Positions 1 to 12,787 of a stretch of DNA of 64,000 bases are shown in pieces. The position numbers and the translations under genes are program-made. The DNA comes from Penelope pileata (lineage: Eukaryota > Chordata > Aves > Galliformes > Cracidae). Every line of letters begins with the position of its first letter. The stretch's first letter is position 1. The notes under the pieces are model-generated. The model was given only the letters and a program-made list of their open reading frames with translations, had not been told where the DNA came from and searched no databases. The stretch covers positions 5,372,787 through 5,436,786 of the forward strand of contig WBMW01005650.1 in assembly GCA_013396635.1 (NCBI GenBank). Reading direction: 5' to 3'.

Positions 1-2689
1 TTGAAAGTTCTGATAAAAACAAACAAAAAACAAACAAAAAACCTCCACAATTTCATTTTTATTTTTCATAGTTAAGAAACACGAGTTTTCCTGTCATGGT
101 AGGTGCTTTGCAGAAGGACATAACTCCTAGTTTTCTCTTTGTATAACCAAATGCTACAATGTATTTGCTAAGATATGAACATTTATGCTAATGTAAAGAG
201 TAGGCAGGTGCAGGAGCAAAATATTTTAATGTCATTTATGCAGAAAACTATATAAAACTTCAGAAACATTACTTTTATAGCCTTTTAAACACTTTTGTTT
301 AAGATTTCTGAATAACACCTGCTATAGGCAAAAAATAAATTTGTTCTTGCTACTCTAAGAGGAACATTTTCAGTGCGAACAGTGATTTAAGCACCTTCTC
401 CAGCACTAATAAACCAATAAAATAAAAACTGTGGGAAGTTTTCTTCTTTATGGAGGCTGGGAATGAGAGCTGTAGTTCATTTGCACTGACAGGACAGATG
501 CAGCCAAGCAGTTGATGCTCTGACTGAGAGGATGACATGGGTTGGCTACGTGGGATCTCTTCCTTGGCAGAAGAGGCTGTCAAATTGTTTCTTTAGGAGA
601 CAGGAGATTGCCCAAGTAGTTTTTTTCCTTTCTGGCTGTGAGGCTCTGTGGCTTGTGTACCCTTATGTCAGCTAGTTAATCATGTTGCATGGATTGAGTG
701 GATTTATTTTCTAGTTTTCTTATCATTCAGCATCTGCATTACACGTTATATGCAATGATTACCAAACTTTCCTTCTCAGTTAATTGTTGCTCCAAGCAAC
801 TTCCATCTAAGCCGAAGATTCTATAAATTTAGGAACACTACACCATTAGCATTCTCTCAAATTTTACTGATAATTTTTTGGGGATTACTTTGTCAGTGCC
901 AAGAGCTATGCAAGCATAGAATTCTAACTGTGATTTACAATGCGTAATAAAACCCTTGCTAACTACTGAAATGAAAGAGCACTTCTATTAGTAGCACAGT
1001 ATATGGTATGTAGCTCTTATCAAGAATGTGATTTACAGGAGCCAGAGATCTGATGCATTTGCTTGCTGCACTAATTAGCTCAGACCATGTTTTGTCTTTA
1101 AATGTAGCCTTCAGCAGTGGAAAAGGAATATCTTCTAAATCATTCTTGGTTATTTGTGTTCCTCCCAACAGAAAGTAGCACTATCTTGACAGTGTTTGCC
1201 TTTTCTTCTGGTTAATTGCAATATTTCTTGGACCAGTTCTGCTATGCTCTGGAGAGTGGAGAACAGCTAGTAACACCAAACTCCTGTGTGTTAGGCATTT
1301 GAATTCAAGTTTAGAGGGTATTTATAACAAGTATTTATAACAAGTTAAGAATTATGAAAAATTAGAACACTTTCTGCTTCCATCCATAATAAAATCAGGA
1401 GAATTTATAAATTTAGAATGCAATAAATAAATAAATTTCAAATGTAAAAAATTTTTAAGAAAGTCTGTTTCCTTTGACAATAAAAATAAAGTGCATTAAA
1501 ATAGAAACTGTAGAAAATGATTCCTTAGGGAAAGCAGAACATTATAGCATTGAGCTGCTTTGAAGTAGCAGAAAATATATCTCATTGATCCGTTCAGTCT
1601 GAATTATTAGTCATGTTCTGTTTTCTCTTCTGACCCAAGAGAAGGCAGAAGAGCAATTAGATACTTTGGTCCTGCTTTGGTATCAGGCTGACTTAATGAT
1701 GACTTTGGGGGAATTTCTACTGTTGTTTCTTGCAGCCTTCAAATCTGTGAAGCTAGTAGAAGCAATGTGGAACAAAATTCTGCAATGAAATCAATATTTC
1801 TCTTTTTGGTCACAAACACTTTTCTCTGAAGCTCAATGGTCTGTGTGGATGTGGAAGATATTCCTGTAAAGAAACCCTTACTTGACTTCATGAAGTCTCT
1901 GGACAAAACAGAGTCCTGGGTTTCAGTATATAGGAGGAAAAGTGGTTTTGATCCCTGAGTGTCTTTTCAAGATGGCTAAATTATGAAATAAATTACAATT
2001 GTTAAGTCTTTTGAGGAAGTAATTCCTTCATTAAAAACTGATTTATACTTGCTTATTTTTCAGTGCAGAATTACACGTCAAATAGCTGAGATGTTCATTA
2101 AAATGACATTCATTGTGTTTGAGTGATTTTGTTTGCTTTGCAGTGTGTGTCCTGATAATGTGTATCCAGTCCTCAGCAGACAAAAAGCTAGGAATGTTAC
2201 ATTTATAACAAACATATTTTTATATAGGCTGCTGAAATACATGAGCTTTCTACAAGCCTCTTTAATACAAAACAAATAAAAGATGTATAACATTTGCTTA
2301 TCATTCATTCATAGCTTTGGGAATTACACTACTTGAGATTGGAATTGTTTTTTTCTTTAATTTACATACTGGCAAACTTTTTCACAGCATTAGTTACCAT
2401 CTAGCCTTCATTTTTCATAACTACTCTTGTTTCTCCTTTCAGATTCTTTTCTTGCTCTTTATCATTTTATGAACGTTAACTTTGCTATACCAAAATTGAT
2501 GTCTGAGAGAAGTAACAGTGTTCTTCCTTTCTGAATTTAAACTGCTTTTCTACAAAAAAAATGAACATTACAGTTACAGTCTCTGCTGTAAGTAAGGACT
2601 GTATGCTGGAGTGTGTTTTTAACAGACACCCAAGGGCACTGGGGTAACAAGATAACTTCCAAAAGTGATGTTAGACGTTTTAGTGGACA
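1..2689. other. AT-rich non-coding DNA, no gene seen
   Basis: No reading frame here resembles a known protein and none exceeds 80 codons. An A-rich stretch with a CAAACAAAA pattern lies at 15-43. A perfect 13-bp tandem duplication lies at 1319-1344. A pyrimidine-rich tract ending in AG at about 1733-1735 looks like a splice acceptor, but the frame after it is short and ends without a convincing donor, so no exon is called. I see nothing else of note. Confidence 0.7.
1319..1344. repeat. Perfect 13-bp tandem duplication
   Basis: The unit TATTTATAACAAG occurs twice head to tail, at 1319-1331 and 1332-1344, with no mismatch. It lies in AT-rich non-coding DNA and most likely reflects replication slippage. 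Confidence 0.9.
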
Positions 2690-3104
2690 AAACATCTTTA
2701 TTGATGACCTAGATGAGGGGATTGAGTGTACCCTCAGTAAGTTTGCAGATGACACCAAGTTGAGAGGAAGCGTCAATCTGCCTGAGGGTAGGAAGGCCCT
2801 TCAGTGGGATCTGGATAGGCTGGATCTCTGGGCTGAGGCCAATGGGATGAGGGTCAACAAGGCCAAGGGCCGGGTCCTGCACTTTGGTCACAACAACCCC
2901 ACGCAACACTATCGACTTGGAGCAGAGTGGTTGGAAGACTGTGCAGAAGAAAAGGACCTGGGAGTGTTGGTTGATGCTTGACTGAACATGAGCCAACAGT
3001 TTGCCCAGGTGGCCAAGAAGGCCAATGGCATCCTGGCCTGTATTAGAAACAGTGTGGCCAGCAGGAGCAGTGAGGTGATGATCCCCCTGTACTCAGCTGT
3101 GGTA
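2690..3104 (+). mobile_element. CR1 LINE fragment (internal ORF2, reverse transcriptase region)
   Basis: The plus strand encodes the later part of CR1 ORF2 reverse transcriptase. The IFIDDLDEGIECTLSKF segment leads into the catalytic FADD box (codons 2742-2753; the family's YADD equivalent) followed by TKL. Downstream come a VLHFGHNNP segment, a KDLGVLVD segment, then NMSQQ...AQVAKKANGILACIRNSVASR and IPLYSA. The frame runs through the whole fragment, interrupted only by a TGA at 2979-2981, where CR1 usually has arginine; this fits CpG decay of CGA. CR1 similarity begins near 2690 and stops at about 3104, so the 3' part of ORF2 and the 3' UTR tail are missing. This is unusual because CR1 copies are normally 5'-truncated but keep the 3' end. 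It is a dead fragment. The identification rests on remembered CR1 motifs. Confidence 0.93.
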
Positions 3105-5224
3105 ACTTCCTTCATCTTTTTCATCTTCTTCACTATATGCATCTTTCAAAATTGCTTGTCTGTCTTCTACAGGTTTGGTTATTTCTTCTTTCCTTGAGAT
3201 TTGAAAAAGCAGAATTGATCCTAGGACATGTTGCAAAAAATCAGTTAGACCTGGCTAATATCCCCTCCAAAATATCTTTTTTTCCACTTCACTTTGTATT
3301 GTATAGTGGTAGGGAACAAGTTTTTATTTGATAAGGTTCTCCAAAATCTAGGAAAGAATGCTGCTTTTTTTATTCCTGATCATGGTGATATTAGTTTATG
3401 TGTGATAGAATTTTAAGTGATTGGTTAAGGAGAAAGTAAAGAATGTATTTTTCTCATCTACTGAGACATTTTGGTGTATCTCAGCCAAACCTAGGAAATA
3501 AGTGGACTGAAAACTGAGCATTTTTTGAATTCCAATTATGCCTCCGATTCTTTAAGTGTGAGAAAGAAAAATGCTGCATATTACTGTGTTTGCTACTGTG
3601 TAAATCTCAGATGTGAATCAAATGTATCAAACTATAGAATGTGTCAGGTTAGTAGAAGTTATTGGAGAGCATACTAGGTTTTACTTAGTCTTTCTCTGCG
3701 TAATAATCTTTACATGTAGGAGAACATATATTCAAAGAGAGAGTGGAATTATATCCACTCTGAGTAGAGTTTATACAATTATAGTTTCCTAATGTAACCC
3801 TGAACAGTACAGGTTATCTTGTGCAGAGTGAGGGCTCAGCACTGGTATCTTCTGGGTGAGATAGATAGTTTATGGTTGTGTTTTATGCTGTTTTAATTGC
3901 TTTTCTCTAATTTAAGTGTGAAGCTTCCACTGAATTACATTTTATTTCCTTGAGATTTCCAGATGAAAGCACCAACTTTAAAATGTAACTCATGACTTTC
4001 ACTGAGATATAATCAACGTCCAGTCTGTGTCCACTACTGCTAATGTTTCTATATAAAATGTGCAATTATTATTGTTGTATAATGCTAAAACATTTCATAA
4101 CAGTAGAATATAGCAAACAAAACAAAATCATCATTTCTGCCACCTCACATTTCCTCTACTTTGTTTGTACTTGCTCTTTTAGTGCCCTCCTGCCTTGGGT
4201 TCTTAACATTTCTGTTTAATGATCTTATTTATGGAATCCCCACTCTGACATTTTGAAAACAAGTCTTAGTGATAAATTGTTTTTAAGAGTATGTGTTCAA
4301 TTAAATATGTAACCAGGTGTTATCGGTATGCCTCCTTAAGTAGCAGCCTTTGTTTTACTTCAGCCTTTGGGGATACTGTATTTCCCATTTCACTTTTACA
4401 CAATTCTGTCAACTATTCCTCTTTAACAGACATCACTTTAACTTCTTCCAGTGCTAAATTTCTTGTATCCTTATGCATACAAATATTTCTCATAAGGAAT
4501 GAAAATGCTACTAATATAACCATTACTGTAACTATTAATGATTTTCTACTATTTGTTCAGCTTACATAAACATAAATTGTTGTAATAAACAAGTGCAGTC
4601 ACAAGCATTTTATCAGTATGAGCACTCATACTCTTTAAATTCCTTTCTTCCAGTTCTTTTCTGTGGCTGTATAGAGAATAGTAGCCAGTTCAGGTACTTT
4701 TCCACACGTCAGATAGAAGACCTATCTGTGTTAACTGGTATTCTTGCTAGCCTCTCTATTTCTTACATGGAATAAGTCAAGTTTGTGAATGTTGACGTGA
4801 CTTAAATATTAGTTTAAAACAAACAGACAAAAAACTCTAAAAGCAAACAACTCCACCCAAAGCTAGCATGGGTAAGGCGGGTATTGGAACTTCTAGGTGA
4901 TTGGTCTCCTCCTTGTATCTTCTTGCAATCCTTCATAGCTCTGTTTCAAATCAAATGCGCCAATGCATGTTTTCAGACATCTGGTAACCATTCTGGTGTG
5001 AAGGATAGTTTGCCTAGGATATGCCATGGACAGATCAGAATTAGATATAGTTCTTTTTTTCTCTTTGCAAGGGAGCTCCTCTTTCCCAAAACATTTAAAT
5101 GATGATGGAAGAGGTGCAAATTTTCTTCAGCCTGGGAGAGGTTAATTAAATCTGCAACATTTAGCAGAAATCTCACTAAATTAAAATTCAATAAAAGGTA
5201 AACTTTTGAATTCATTTCAACTTG
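3105..5224. other. AT-rich non-coding DNA, no gene seen
   Basis: This follows the abrupt end of the CR1 fragment. A short T/C-rich run at 3107-3132 directly abuts the break. No recognisable coding exon, RNA gene or transposon was found. Reading frames of 60-92 codons here have leucine-, serine- and phenylalanine-rich translations typical of chance frames in AT-rich DNA. Confidence 0.65.
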
Positions 5225-5331
5225 GGTAGATGAGGGGAGAGCAGCGGATGCTCTAGGGAACTTGCTTGAGCAGGGAGGTTGGACTAGGTCACCTGCAGAG
5301 GTCCCTTCCAACCCCTGCGATTCTGTGATGA
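5225..5331 (+). mobile_element. CR1 LINE copy with large internal deletion
   Basis: The left part (about 5225-5252) reads as the CR1 ORF2 peptide VDEGRAADAL, which in CR1 lies just before the reverse transcriptase LDFSKAFDTV block. It is joined directly to the CR1 3' region starting near 5253 (CTAGGGAACTTGCTTGAGCA). That region continues through GGTTGGACTAG and GAGGTCCCTTCCAACCCC to the terminal ATTCTGTGATGATGA at about 5331. Everything between the early reverse transcriptase and the 3' tail (most of ORF2) is missing. It could be a deletion after insertion or a template switch during reverse transcription. The 3' tail is nearly intact, so the element end is well placed; the 5' boundary is approximate. 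Confidence 0.85.
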
Positions 5332-8300
5332 TGAACAAAAGTGAAGAATCTTTTTCAAGTGCAGCATAGATATAACCTAGAACAGAAGAACGTTAGACAA
5401 TACCCTGGAGTAAACTATGCTTTGGATCACTTCCTCTTCACAGGTTGTTCTGATTTTATGGTTTTAGGAACAGCTTGAATATCTTTTGTACAAGTGCAAT
5501 AGCAAAAAGTGAAAAGCAATTATGATTTAGAGGTTTTAAAAATACTTCTGTTGTTTATTTATCATAAAACATCATATCAACATTGTAATTTCTACTTTCT
5601 GTGTTCTGTTGTTTTTTTTTATGAAAATTTTCATGTTCTTTTAGGAGACTTTTATTGATATTATGTGGAGGCAGCTGTCCTGAATATTTCACTCTCGCTC
5701 TCAGAGACTGAGGACAATTAAAATAATATTTCTTTTCAGTCAGTTAGTGAGTACAGAAATTAGGGTATTGAACCTTAAATATAAAGAACAATTAAAAACC
5801 AAATGCTGTTTGAGTATTAATTGGAAGATTTCTCTGCTAGAGCAAAACAAACAAAAAAAGGATGGTTTAGTTAAAATTTTGCCTTATCAAGAGTTAAAAC
5901 ACAATAAAATCATATACTGTGACAAAAGAAAAAACACTATATTTTTGAAGGCTTCATTCTGTTTATCTTCTTAGAAGTGCTCAAATCCTTCAGCCATGAC
6001 TGAGCTGAACATTTTAAGGTATAATTTTTGAAGAAAGTTTTAATATTGTGCTTAGAATATTTTGGTGCTTCCTGGAGGGTAAGTACAGCTTCAATTCTGG
6101 CTATAAAAAGGAAACAAACTCAGTTTGTTGTTGTTTGTTTTATTTCATGGGTGCCAGATCAAGCATTTGGATGTCATTATTATCCTTCTGCTAAAAATAC
6201 TGAGGAATAACTGAGGGAGCAATTCAGAAGGGCTTACTGACATACTGTCTTTAACCATTCTTTTTACTTCAGTAGGATTCAAATGTTTCATTCAAACTTC
6301 CCTTATTCCCTCAAATGTTAAAAGCAGAGAAGAAATAGTCTCCCCTGCATCCTTTTAGCACATACTGCTTTCCTGTAAAGGTTTCATCTTCCTTTGAGAA
6401 TCCTCACAGCAAGCTGCACTGAAATTTTGTAGAAGTGGTCATTAAAAAGTGATTCTTGTTGGGTCTAATTCCACTCTTAAAGGAAATCCAGTATGTTCTA
6501 TTTTAGAGTGTTATTCCAAAGCCCTTATACATCACAGACACATATCTGTTGCCTTATATTTTTACATAAATTCAGAAATCACATTATATAAATGCAATTC
6601 TGACTTTTCAGTTCTATGTCAGTAAAACCGGCAAAACAACCTTATGGAGTTATTTCATAAAGTTAAATAAAGAACAATTCACGATGCCAGGAAGTCTAAA
6701 ATTTTCTGTGGCATGTTCTGCTTTTGTTGTCTAAGATAGCTTTAATAGCTATTTGCTGAAAAAGGGAAAATTTGGTTGAGAATTGTAATAGATCAGTTGC
6801 AAAAATTACAAAATGTTGGCTTACCTTCTTATTTCGAGACCTGAAAAAAAAAAACAACCTTTGATAGGAGTGATCAATCATGCATGTCTTCATTAGATTG
6901 CGGAAACTTTAACAGTCAAGTAAGTTCATTTCTTTTTACAAGGACTTTTATTTCAATCTTAAAAGTAACACATTTCCATAATGAAGACATCTGTTCAACT
7001 GCATCATTTTCCAGAATATTGATTTTCTCAGTGTTCTTAAGTTGATATGCAGTAGATATGTAATGTATAATATATTAATTGGGATATGATCCTGAAGTTT
7101 GTGGGAAGTTTCCTTAAGCTGAAGGTTAATGTACAGAAGTGGAAATAAGCACCAAATTGTGGTCCCAAGATTTTAATAGCTCTTTATGTAACAAATAAAG
7201 ACCCAAAACACACCACTCTGCAATCCTTTCAATGCTGCTGAGGAGAGGAAATTTTATTTTGTATTAAATATGAATAAATATAGCTCATCATAAATTGTTG
7301 TATTTAAACATTTATTCTTATCCAACTTTATAACACAGAAAAGTTAACTGGATGCTTCCTCTTTAAATCACGTAGCTGAAAATACCAAACACAATTTCCC
7401 CAACATTATTGGAAACACTAGGGAAAATCTGCCAAGAGGGGGACCTTTGCTGAATGCACACTGTTCAGATCACAGCAGGCTGTTATTTATACTAGTTAAG
7501 TGGCAAGGCTGTTTGCTTCAAATGCAATCCTTTTAATGTATTGTAGTTTGGAACATGAAATACCAACTATTAATGTAGTCCAAAAGTGATAACTCTAATA
7601 AACCTACCTAAGGATCACTATGGAAATATACTGTTTGTTAAATACGAAATATGATTGAGGACACACAAGAATTGTGGATTCTTATCTGTTCATCTACATA
7701 AAATATTTAAAAAACATACCTAATTTTAGAGAACAAGGCACAAGTGTCCCCCTGCTCCCAGCTGCCTTATTTCTGGTCCAGAATAGTTGCCTTTAAAAAT
7801 GCCCATCCACTTTTAATATCATGAAAACATTAAAATCAGCTTTGAAAAAAGAAGCTGAGGGTCCAGAGGCAGTGCGCAACTCCACTTCTAAAAGGTAAAT
7901 ACGAAGTAAAAAAGTAAATATAAAGCCAAGTGATGGTACCTGAGACATTATTTTTAAACAAACTCATTCTTAACAGAAAGATGGTGTGATTTGCTGGAGG
8001 TAAGAATCAGGATGATATTCTACTCATGAGAAAGAAATACAGCAGCTCTGCTAGCTTTTGCTGAAATAAAATACCTGAGTCCTACTGGATTCATCTGTAA
8101 TATCAAAAAATAAAAATGAGGAAAATATACACCTTTTGTCTCAAATTTGCATCTACTTTATCAATAATCTGTTTGACTACAGGTACTTTAGCAAGAAAAT
8201 ATAGACTACACTCAGTAAATTCAGTAGACTAACTCATTAAACCAGCAGTAAACTCTAGGAAATTCTAGACAAGACACACACAATTCCAAGATTGATAATA

Positions 8301-8537
8301 ATCTTCTTTGTTTTCCTTCTGACTATATTTTTCTATCTTTTAAGAGTTTACAGTCTTCCTGCACAAAAACAAAGTTCAGAGAAAGCTCAAATAAATGTGT
8401 GTTAAAAGTAAGACCATTTATTATTTATTTTTTGTATGTATTGCATTTAGGTAACTCTCACTGCTTGGAAGAGGTAACAAACTACTGTTATTCATACTGA
8501 ACATGAATAACATACTTTAAATTATCGGGGTATTTAA
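5332..8537. other. AT-rich non-coding DNA, no gene seen
   Basis: No protein, RNA gene or clear transposon was recognised. A poly-A run lies at about 6843-6853. The reading frames are short (up to 75 codons) and low in complexity. Confidence 0.65.
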
Positions 8538-8990
8538 TGTTTCCTGGCACAAAATGACCTTGGCAGAGTTCTCAGTGGTGCTCACCTAGTGCTCCACCCA
8601 CACCTTTCCCATTTAAGCTCAGCTCTAGGCCTATCACTTCCTTTTTGAGCTGTGATAGAGAAACAGAAACCTCTAGCTAGGCCTGGAACCTTGTTTCTCC
8701 TGACCTGTGTATGGATTGACTCCTCAGCTGGACCTTGGACTTGCCTTGTCATCCTGAAAGTGACCTGATGACCTGAGCTGGGCAGACTGTCTGCTTAGTC
8801 CCTGGCCAGCCATGCTCATAGTGGAATTAGCCCTGGGCGTTGAGTCCCCTACCTTACCAGGTGGATTATTGCTTCTTCTTGTACAGAGATGCCAGCCCTC
8901 ATTGCTCCCTGATGGTCAGTAAATGAGACTGGAGTCTTCTCAAAATCTATAAGCTGTATGTAATTGTCACTATTGTCCATCCTATGTGCA
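8538..8990 (+). repeat. GC-richer LTR-like block (unclassified repeat candidate)
   Basis: This block is clearly richer in G+C than both flanks and has no open frame. It opens with TGTTTCCTGGCAC, carries a TATA-like ATTTAAG at 8611-8617 after a C-rich run, and has a polyadenylation-like AGTAAA at 8918-8923 followed by a T-rich tail ending in CA at 8990. That order (TG, core promoter, polyA signal, CA) is what a retroviral LTR shows, and the style resembles chicken LTRs. However, I found no matching target duplication and cannot name the family. Strand and both ends are uncertain. It could instead be an unrelated conserved or regulatory segment. Confidence 0.35.
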
Positions 8991-9025
8991 TAAGAGCCTT
9001 GTCTTGAGGGAAAAAATCTGAAATT

Positions 9026-9141
9026 CACAGAATCAGAGAATGGTTGGGGTCAGAAGGGACTTCTGGAGGTTCTCTTGTGCAACCTCCCTACTCAAGGAGT
9101 GCTGTCTAGTCCAGATTGCTCAGGACTACATCCAGGTAGCT
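9026..9141 (-). mobile_element. CR1 LINE 3' end (5'-truncated)
   Basis: The plus strand shows the reverse complement of a CR1 3' terminus: CACAGAATCAGAGAATGGTT, then GGTCAGAAGGGACTTCTGGAGG and a segment matching the CR1 region just upstream of its 3' tail. The element reads on the minus strand, so its 3' end is at the left. It is cut off at about 9141, giving only the last ~115 bp. A second CR1 in the same orientation begins 57 bp further right and belongs to a different subfamily by sequence. Confidence 0.85.
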
Positions 9142-9198
9142 ACAGCTTATTTTATTTGCAATTGCACAATGAGTTTTGTGTTGAAAGGAGTTGTGTAA

Positions 9199-9366
9199 CA
9201 GAATCATAGAATAGCTTGGGTTGGAAGAGGCCTGAAAGGTCATCTAGTTCCAACGCCCTGGCTGTGGGCATGGTTGCCAACCACCAGAGCAGGCACTTGA
9301 TCAGGTTTCTCAGGGCCCCATCCAAACTGATCTTGAATACCTCCAGGGATGGGGCATCAACAAACA
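9199..9366 (-). mobile_element. CR1 LINE 3' end, second subfamily (5'-truncated)
   Basis: It begins with CAGAATCATAGAATAGCTTG, then GGTTGGAAGAGGCCTGAAAGG, the classic CR1 tail in reverse orientation. On the minus strand the 5' part reads as the CR1 ORF2 C-terminal motif DAPSLEVFK...LDGALRNLI, followed by the 3' UTR. The copy is about 168 bp. It differs from the neighbouring CR1 (GAGGCCTGAAAGGTCATCTA versus the GAAGGGACTTCTGGAGG type), so the two are probably separate insertions rather than one broken copy. Confidence 0.93.
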
Positions 9367-12044
9367 TGCAGTCTTTTTCCCCTATACACAGAATAATAGA
9401 AGGAAATTGATTGCCTATTTGAAAAAATAAAATAAAATAAAATTGGAACCATTTTAATCCTAATTGCTTCCTAGCAGTACTAGCATATCTATAAAGTTTG
9501 ATCTAACACAGTTGGTTACAAAAACAATAAAATAAGTAATTACAATCATATAAGGCTGGCAGTAGTTTTGAGGTCATTTTCTGTAAGTTGATCAGTAAGA
9601 AGTTCATATTATGTAATCCACACTAAATTTAGTCCTGTAGTATCTCTTAACTTCAAGTGTAGCAGTGGTTAATTGCTAATCTATATTCATTGAACAGAAC
9701 AAATGAGGACAGCAAAAAAAGATACTTCATGTACCACCACATCAAATGTGTGAACATCTGAGCTCAGTTGTTCATCCAGATCACTTATGTTTGTCTATTG
9801 TCCCCGTGACTTCAGAAAGTATTTTGAGATTATATGCAGAATTTCACTGACTACAGTCTGTGCTTTTATTGACAATCTCTAATATTTGCATAGACATTAA
9901 TTAGATATTTTGAGTTGTATCTATCTTCTTGATTGTAGTTATTGTTGATCATCAGAATGTGCTTACATTTTAAAAGACTGGTTATATTTTAGTAATTGCT
10001 TTTCTAGAGCACCCTTTTGAATCTGTATCTCTTTCATCTGTAACATATTAAACTTCCAGTTGAAGCTCCTGTGTTGTTGTTCTTGGCAAGCATACATTTC
10101 TTTTTAAGGTTCACCTTTGAGCGCAGCATGCTAAGTTTATCGTACAGCTTTTAGGGCTTAATCAAAATCCTATTGAGGTTGGCATAAAAAAATAAATAAA
10201 AAAAGCATTCTTTGACAGTCAGCTTTGGTTGACGTTCCTAGTCTTCTCCCTTATGTGCATTACTCACAGATTGATCCCAGCTGGGTACAGTTCTATAATC
10301 AAGTATTTGTCAAGAAGTTTATTCATCTCTGTAAATAGATTTCTCACAAACTACAGGGATACACGAATCTTTTTCTGAATTATTTTCTGTTCCTTATTGC
10401 TGTTGCTTGATTTGTAAAGAAAAAAATATTTTAGCTTCTTACAGGATAATGATTTGATCCTCTTTAACAGGTGAGGAACAATAAATTGAAAATAGCAAAC
10501 CATATGCAAGAAATGACTATTCTTGTCCTTGTAAAATTATTCTGCCGCTGAAGAAAGCACAGGTATTTATATGAAGAACTGCATTTGATAAAACTTGTAT
10601 GATATGAATGTGTGAATCTCTAGTACTGATAGTTTTGTGATCCATGTCTCATATTATTCAGCTTATATTATTCAGAAACAGCAGCAGGTCTTGGAGAAAT
10701 AAGAAGTCTCACAGATGTTTTGCCACTACTTACTTTATGGGAACATTTTTGAACAATTTTATGAAAGGTTTCAGAGAGTAATTTAAAATATTGGTTTGAT
10801 GTATTCAATCAGAATTGCATGAGTCTCTGATTTGCATGAGAATAGCTTTTGTAAATGGGAAAAATCCATGATTCATAACTATTTGTAGTACAATATAGAT
10901 TGCATGGCCTACATGTCTTAGTGTGTACTCTTAAAATGCAGCAAAACCACATTTTTTTAATACAAAGCTATCCTGTATTTTCATTTCAAATGCTGGTTCT
11001 GAGCAAGTTTTCCATAAGTCACTTGAATTGTGATTAAGGTAGCTACACTCCGTTTTTCCATTTCTTGTCATACGTGACTTCTAATGATTCATTAGTTGAA
11101 GGAAGTGGTTGGTTGTTTTTCTCATATTAAAAGACTCAATTGGTATCTAAACATATCTTATAGTTCAATCAATAAAAATACCACAGAATAAACCACAATA
11201 ATCAAACTGCTTGATTAAAATGGTTCCCTTGTCCTGAGTTAGTATAACTTGAATTTAGCTAATGGGAAGGCTTTATATCCATCTTTCATTGAAATAGTGA
11301 GGTTATTGCTCACATTGTGCACTTAGCCTCAAAACTATGCACATAAATACTCTGTGAACATAAATCCACATTGCCTGGGGATAGGAGTGTTAGATAGGAA
11401 AGAGGAAAATAAAACATTATTTGCCCAATGCTTTTTGATTCTAAGAGGCAGTAGTGTTTATCATCATTATGACCAAGTGGGAACTCTGTATAGCAATTTT
11501 TAAATTCTCTTTATAATAATTTCATTCCTTTTGGGGTATGAGTACCTTGCCAATATTTAAACCTATGGAGACTGTTGAAAAATGTTTACAATGAATGATA
11601 CTTTTAATACTAACAGAATTTCGAATGTATTTTACTTCCTTTTTACTTAAGCATTCAGAATTTTTCTAAAAACGCGTAATATGATACGTACAGTCTGTTT
11701 TATAGACCTAAATATGAAAAATGTTACTAGACTTCTAGAGTGTTCTGTAGCAAATTATTGCTAACTTCAAAATTATAATCAGGAATTTCAAGAATTACAG
11801 TAAATTTTGACTATGTTCATTGTTGAGTGGAGAGACGGAAACATGTTTTGTGATTTGAAAATGCTACGAAATAGTTGCTCATTTTAAGAGAAGGAATTTT
11901 AGGGCAGGAGACTGATGATATGCAAGATTCATAATAAGATGCATCTCTTTTTCACTTCTTGTTTGGAAAGACCATTGAATTTACGCTTCCACTGTAGTGT
12001 GTGAAATGTCTCTTAAACTAAGTTATTCATTCAACTATTCCTTT

Positions 12045-12069
12045 TTCTTTTTCTTTTTTTTTTTTTTTT
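12045..12069. repeat. T-rich low-complexity run
   Basis: Units of CTTTTT lead into an uninterrupted T16 at 12054-12069. No retroposed gene body was recognised next to it in the orientation that would make this a poly-A tail. Confidence 0.85.
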
Positions 12070-12787
12070 ATGACTATCTATACTGTTTTGAGATACTGAA
12101 CATATAAAGAAAGGAAATGGAAATTATAAGTTGAATTACAGAAAACTAAAAATGTCAGTAAAGACAGTTTGCTGTTAACTTTCTCAGAATATATTAAGCA
12201 TTTATTGCCATGTCTGATTTCTTGTGCTCTGTTGGAGATATGAGCTTTACCACAGGAAACGACAAAACATAAAGTCTTTCTTGCTATAGTGATAGAAGAG
12301 AGTGTGTTACAAAACTTATCATTATGATCAGATTGTATATTTTCATATAACAACTATCCAGTATGACTGTATCTAACAGAATACAATATTTTCTGTCTGT
12401 GAGGATTGACGTATATCTTCAGAGTCTACTGAAGAAAATACTGCTATTAGATTTTCCTTTAATACTTTCATTATCACCATTAGTAGATTCCCTTGAAAAC
12501 TATCTGTAGCACCTTTTCCTGGTATTTCTCTGGGACACTTATTTTCATATTATATTGCTTTTTACACAAAATAAGCAAAACTTTGAACTTTCCAATTTCT
12601 AAGCTTATGATGTCCTGTTTGTTCTTCTCACATTGATATGTAAAATGTGGCTTTAGTTTAGCTAAATGATGTGCTTTGATAGCAGTCTCTGCCCTTGTGA
12701 AATTCCGGTAGTTTCTCTTTCAGAATCTCGGCTGGGTCATATGCTCCAGGGAACAGTGAAAACCACCATGGCTGTCTTTTTATAACA

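Noticed and set aside
1700..1810. Acceptor-like TTGTTTCTTGCAG with a following short frame
   Set aside because: The frame has about 30 codons with no donor and no recognisable peptide.
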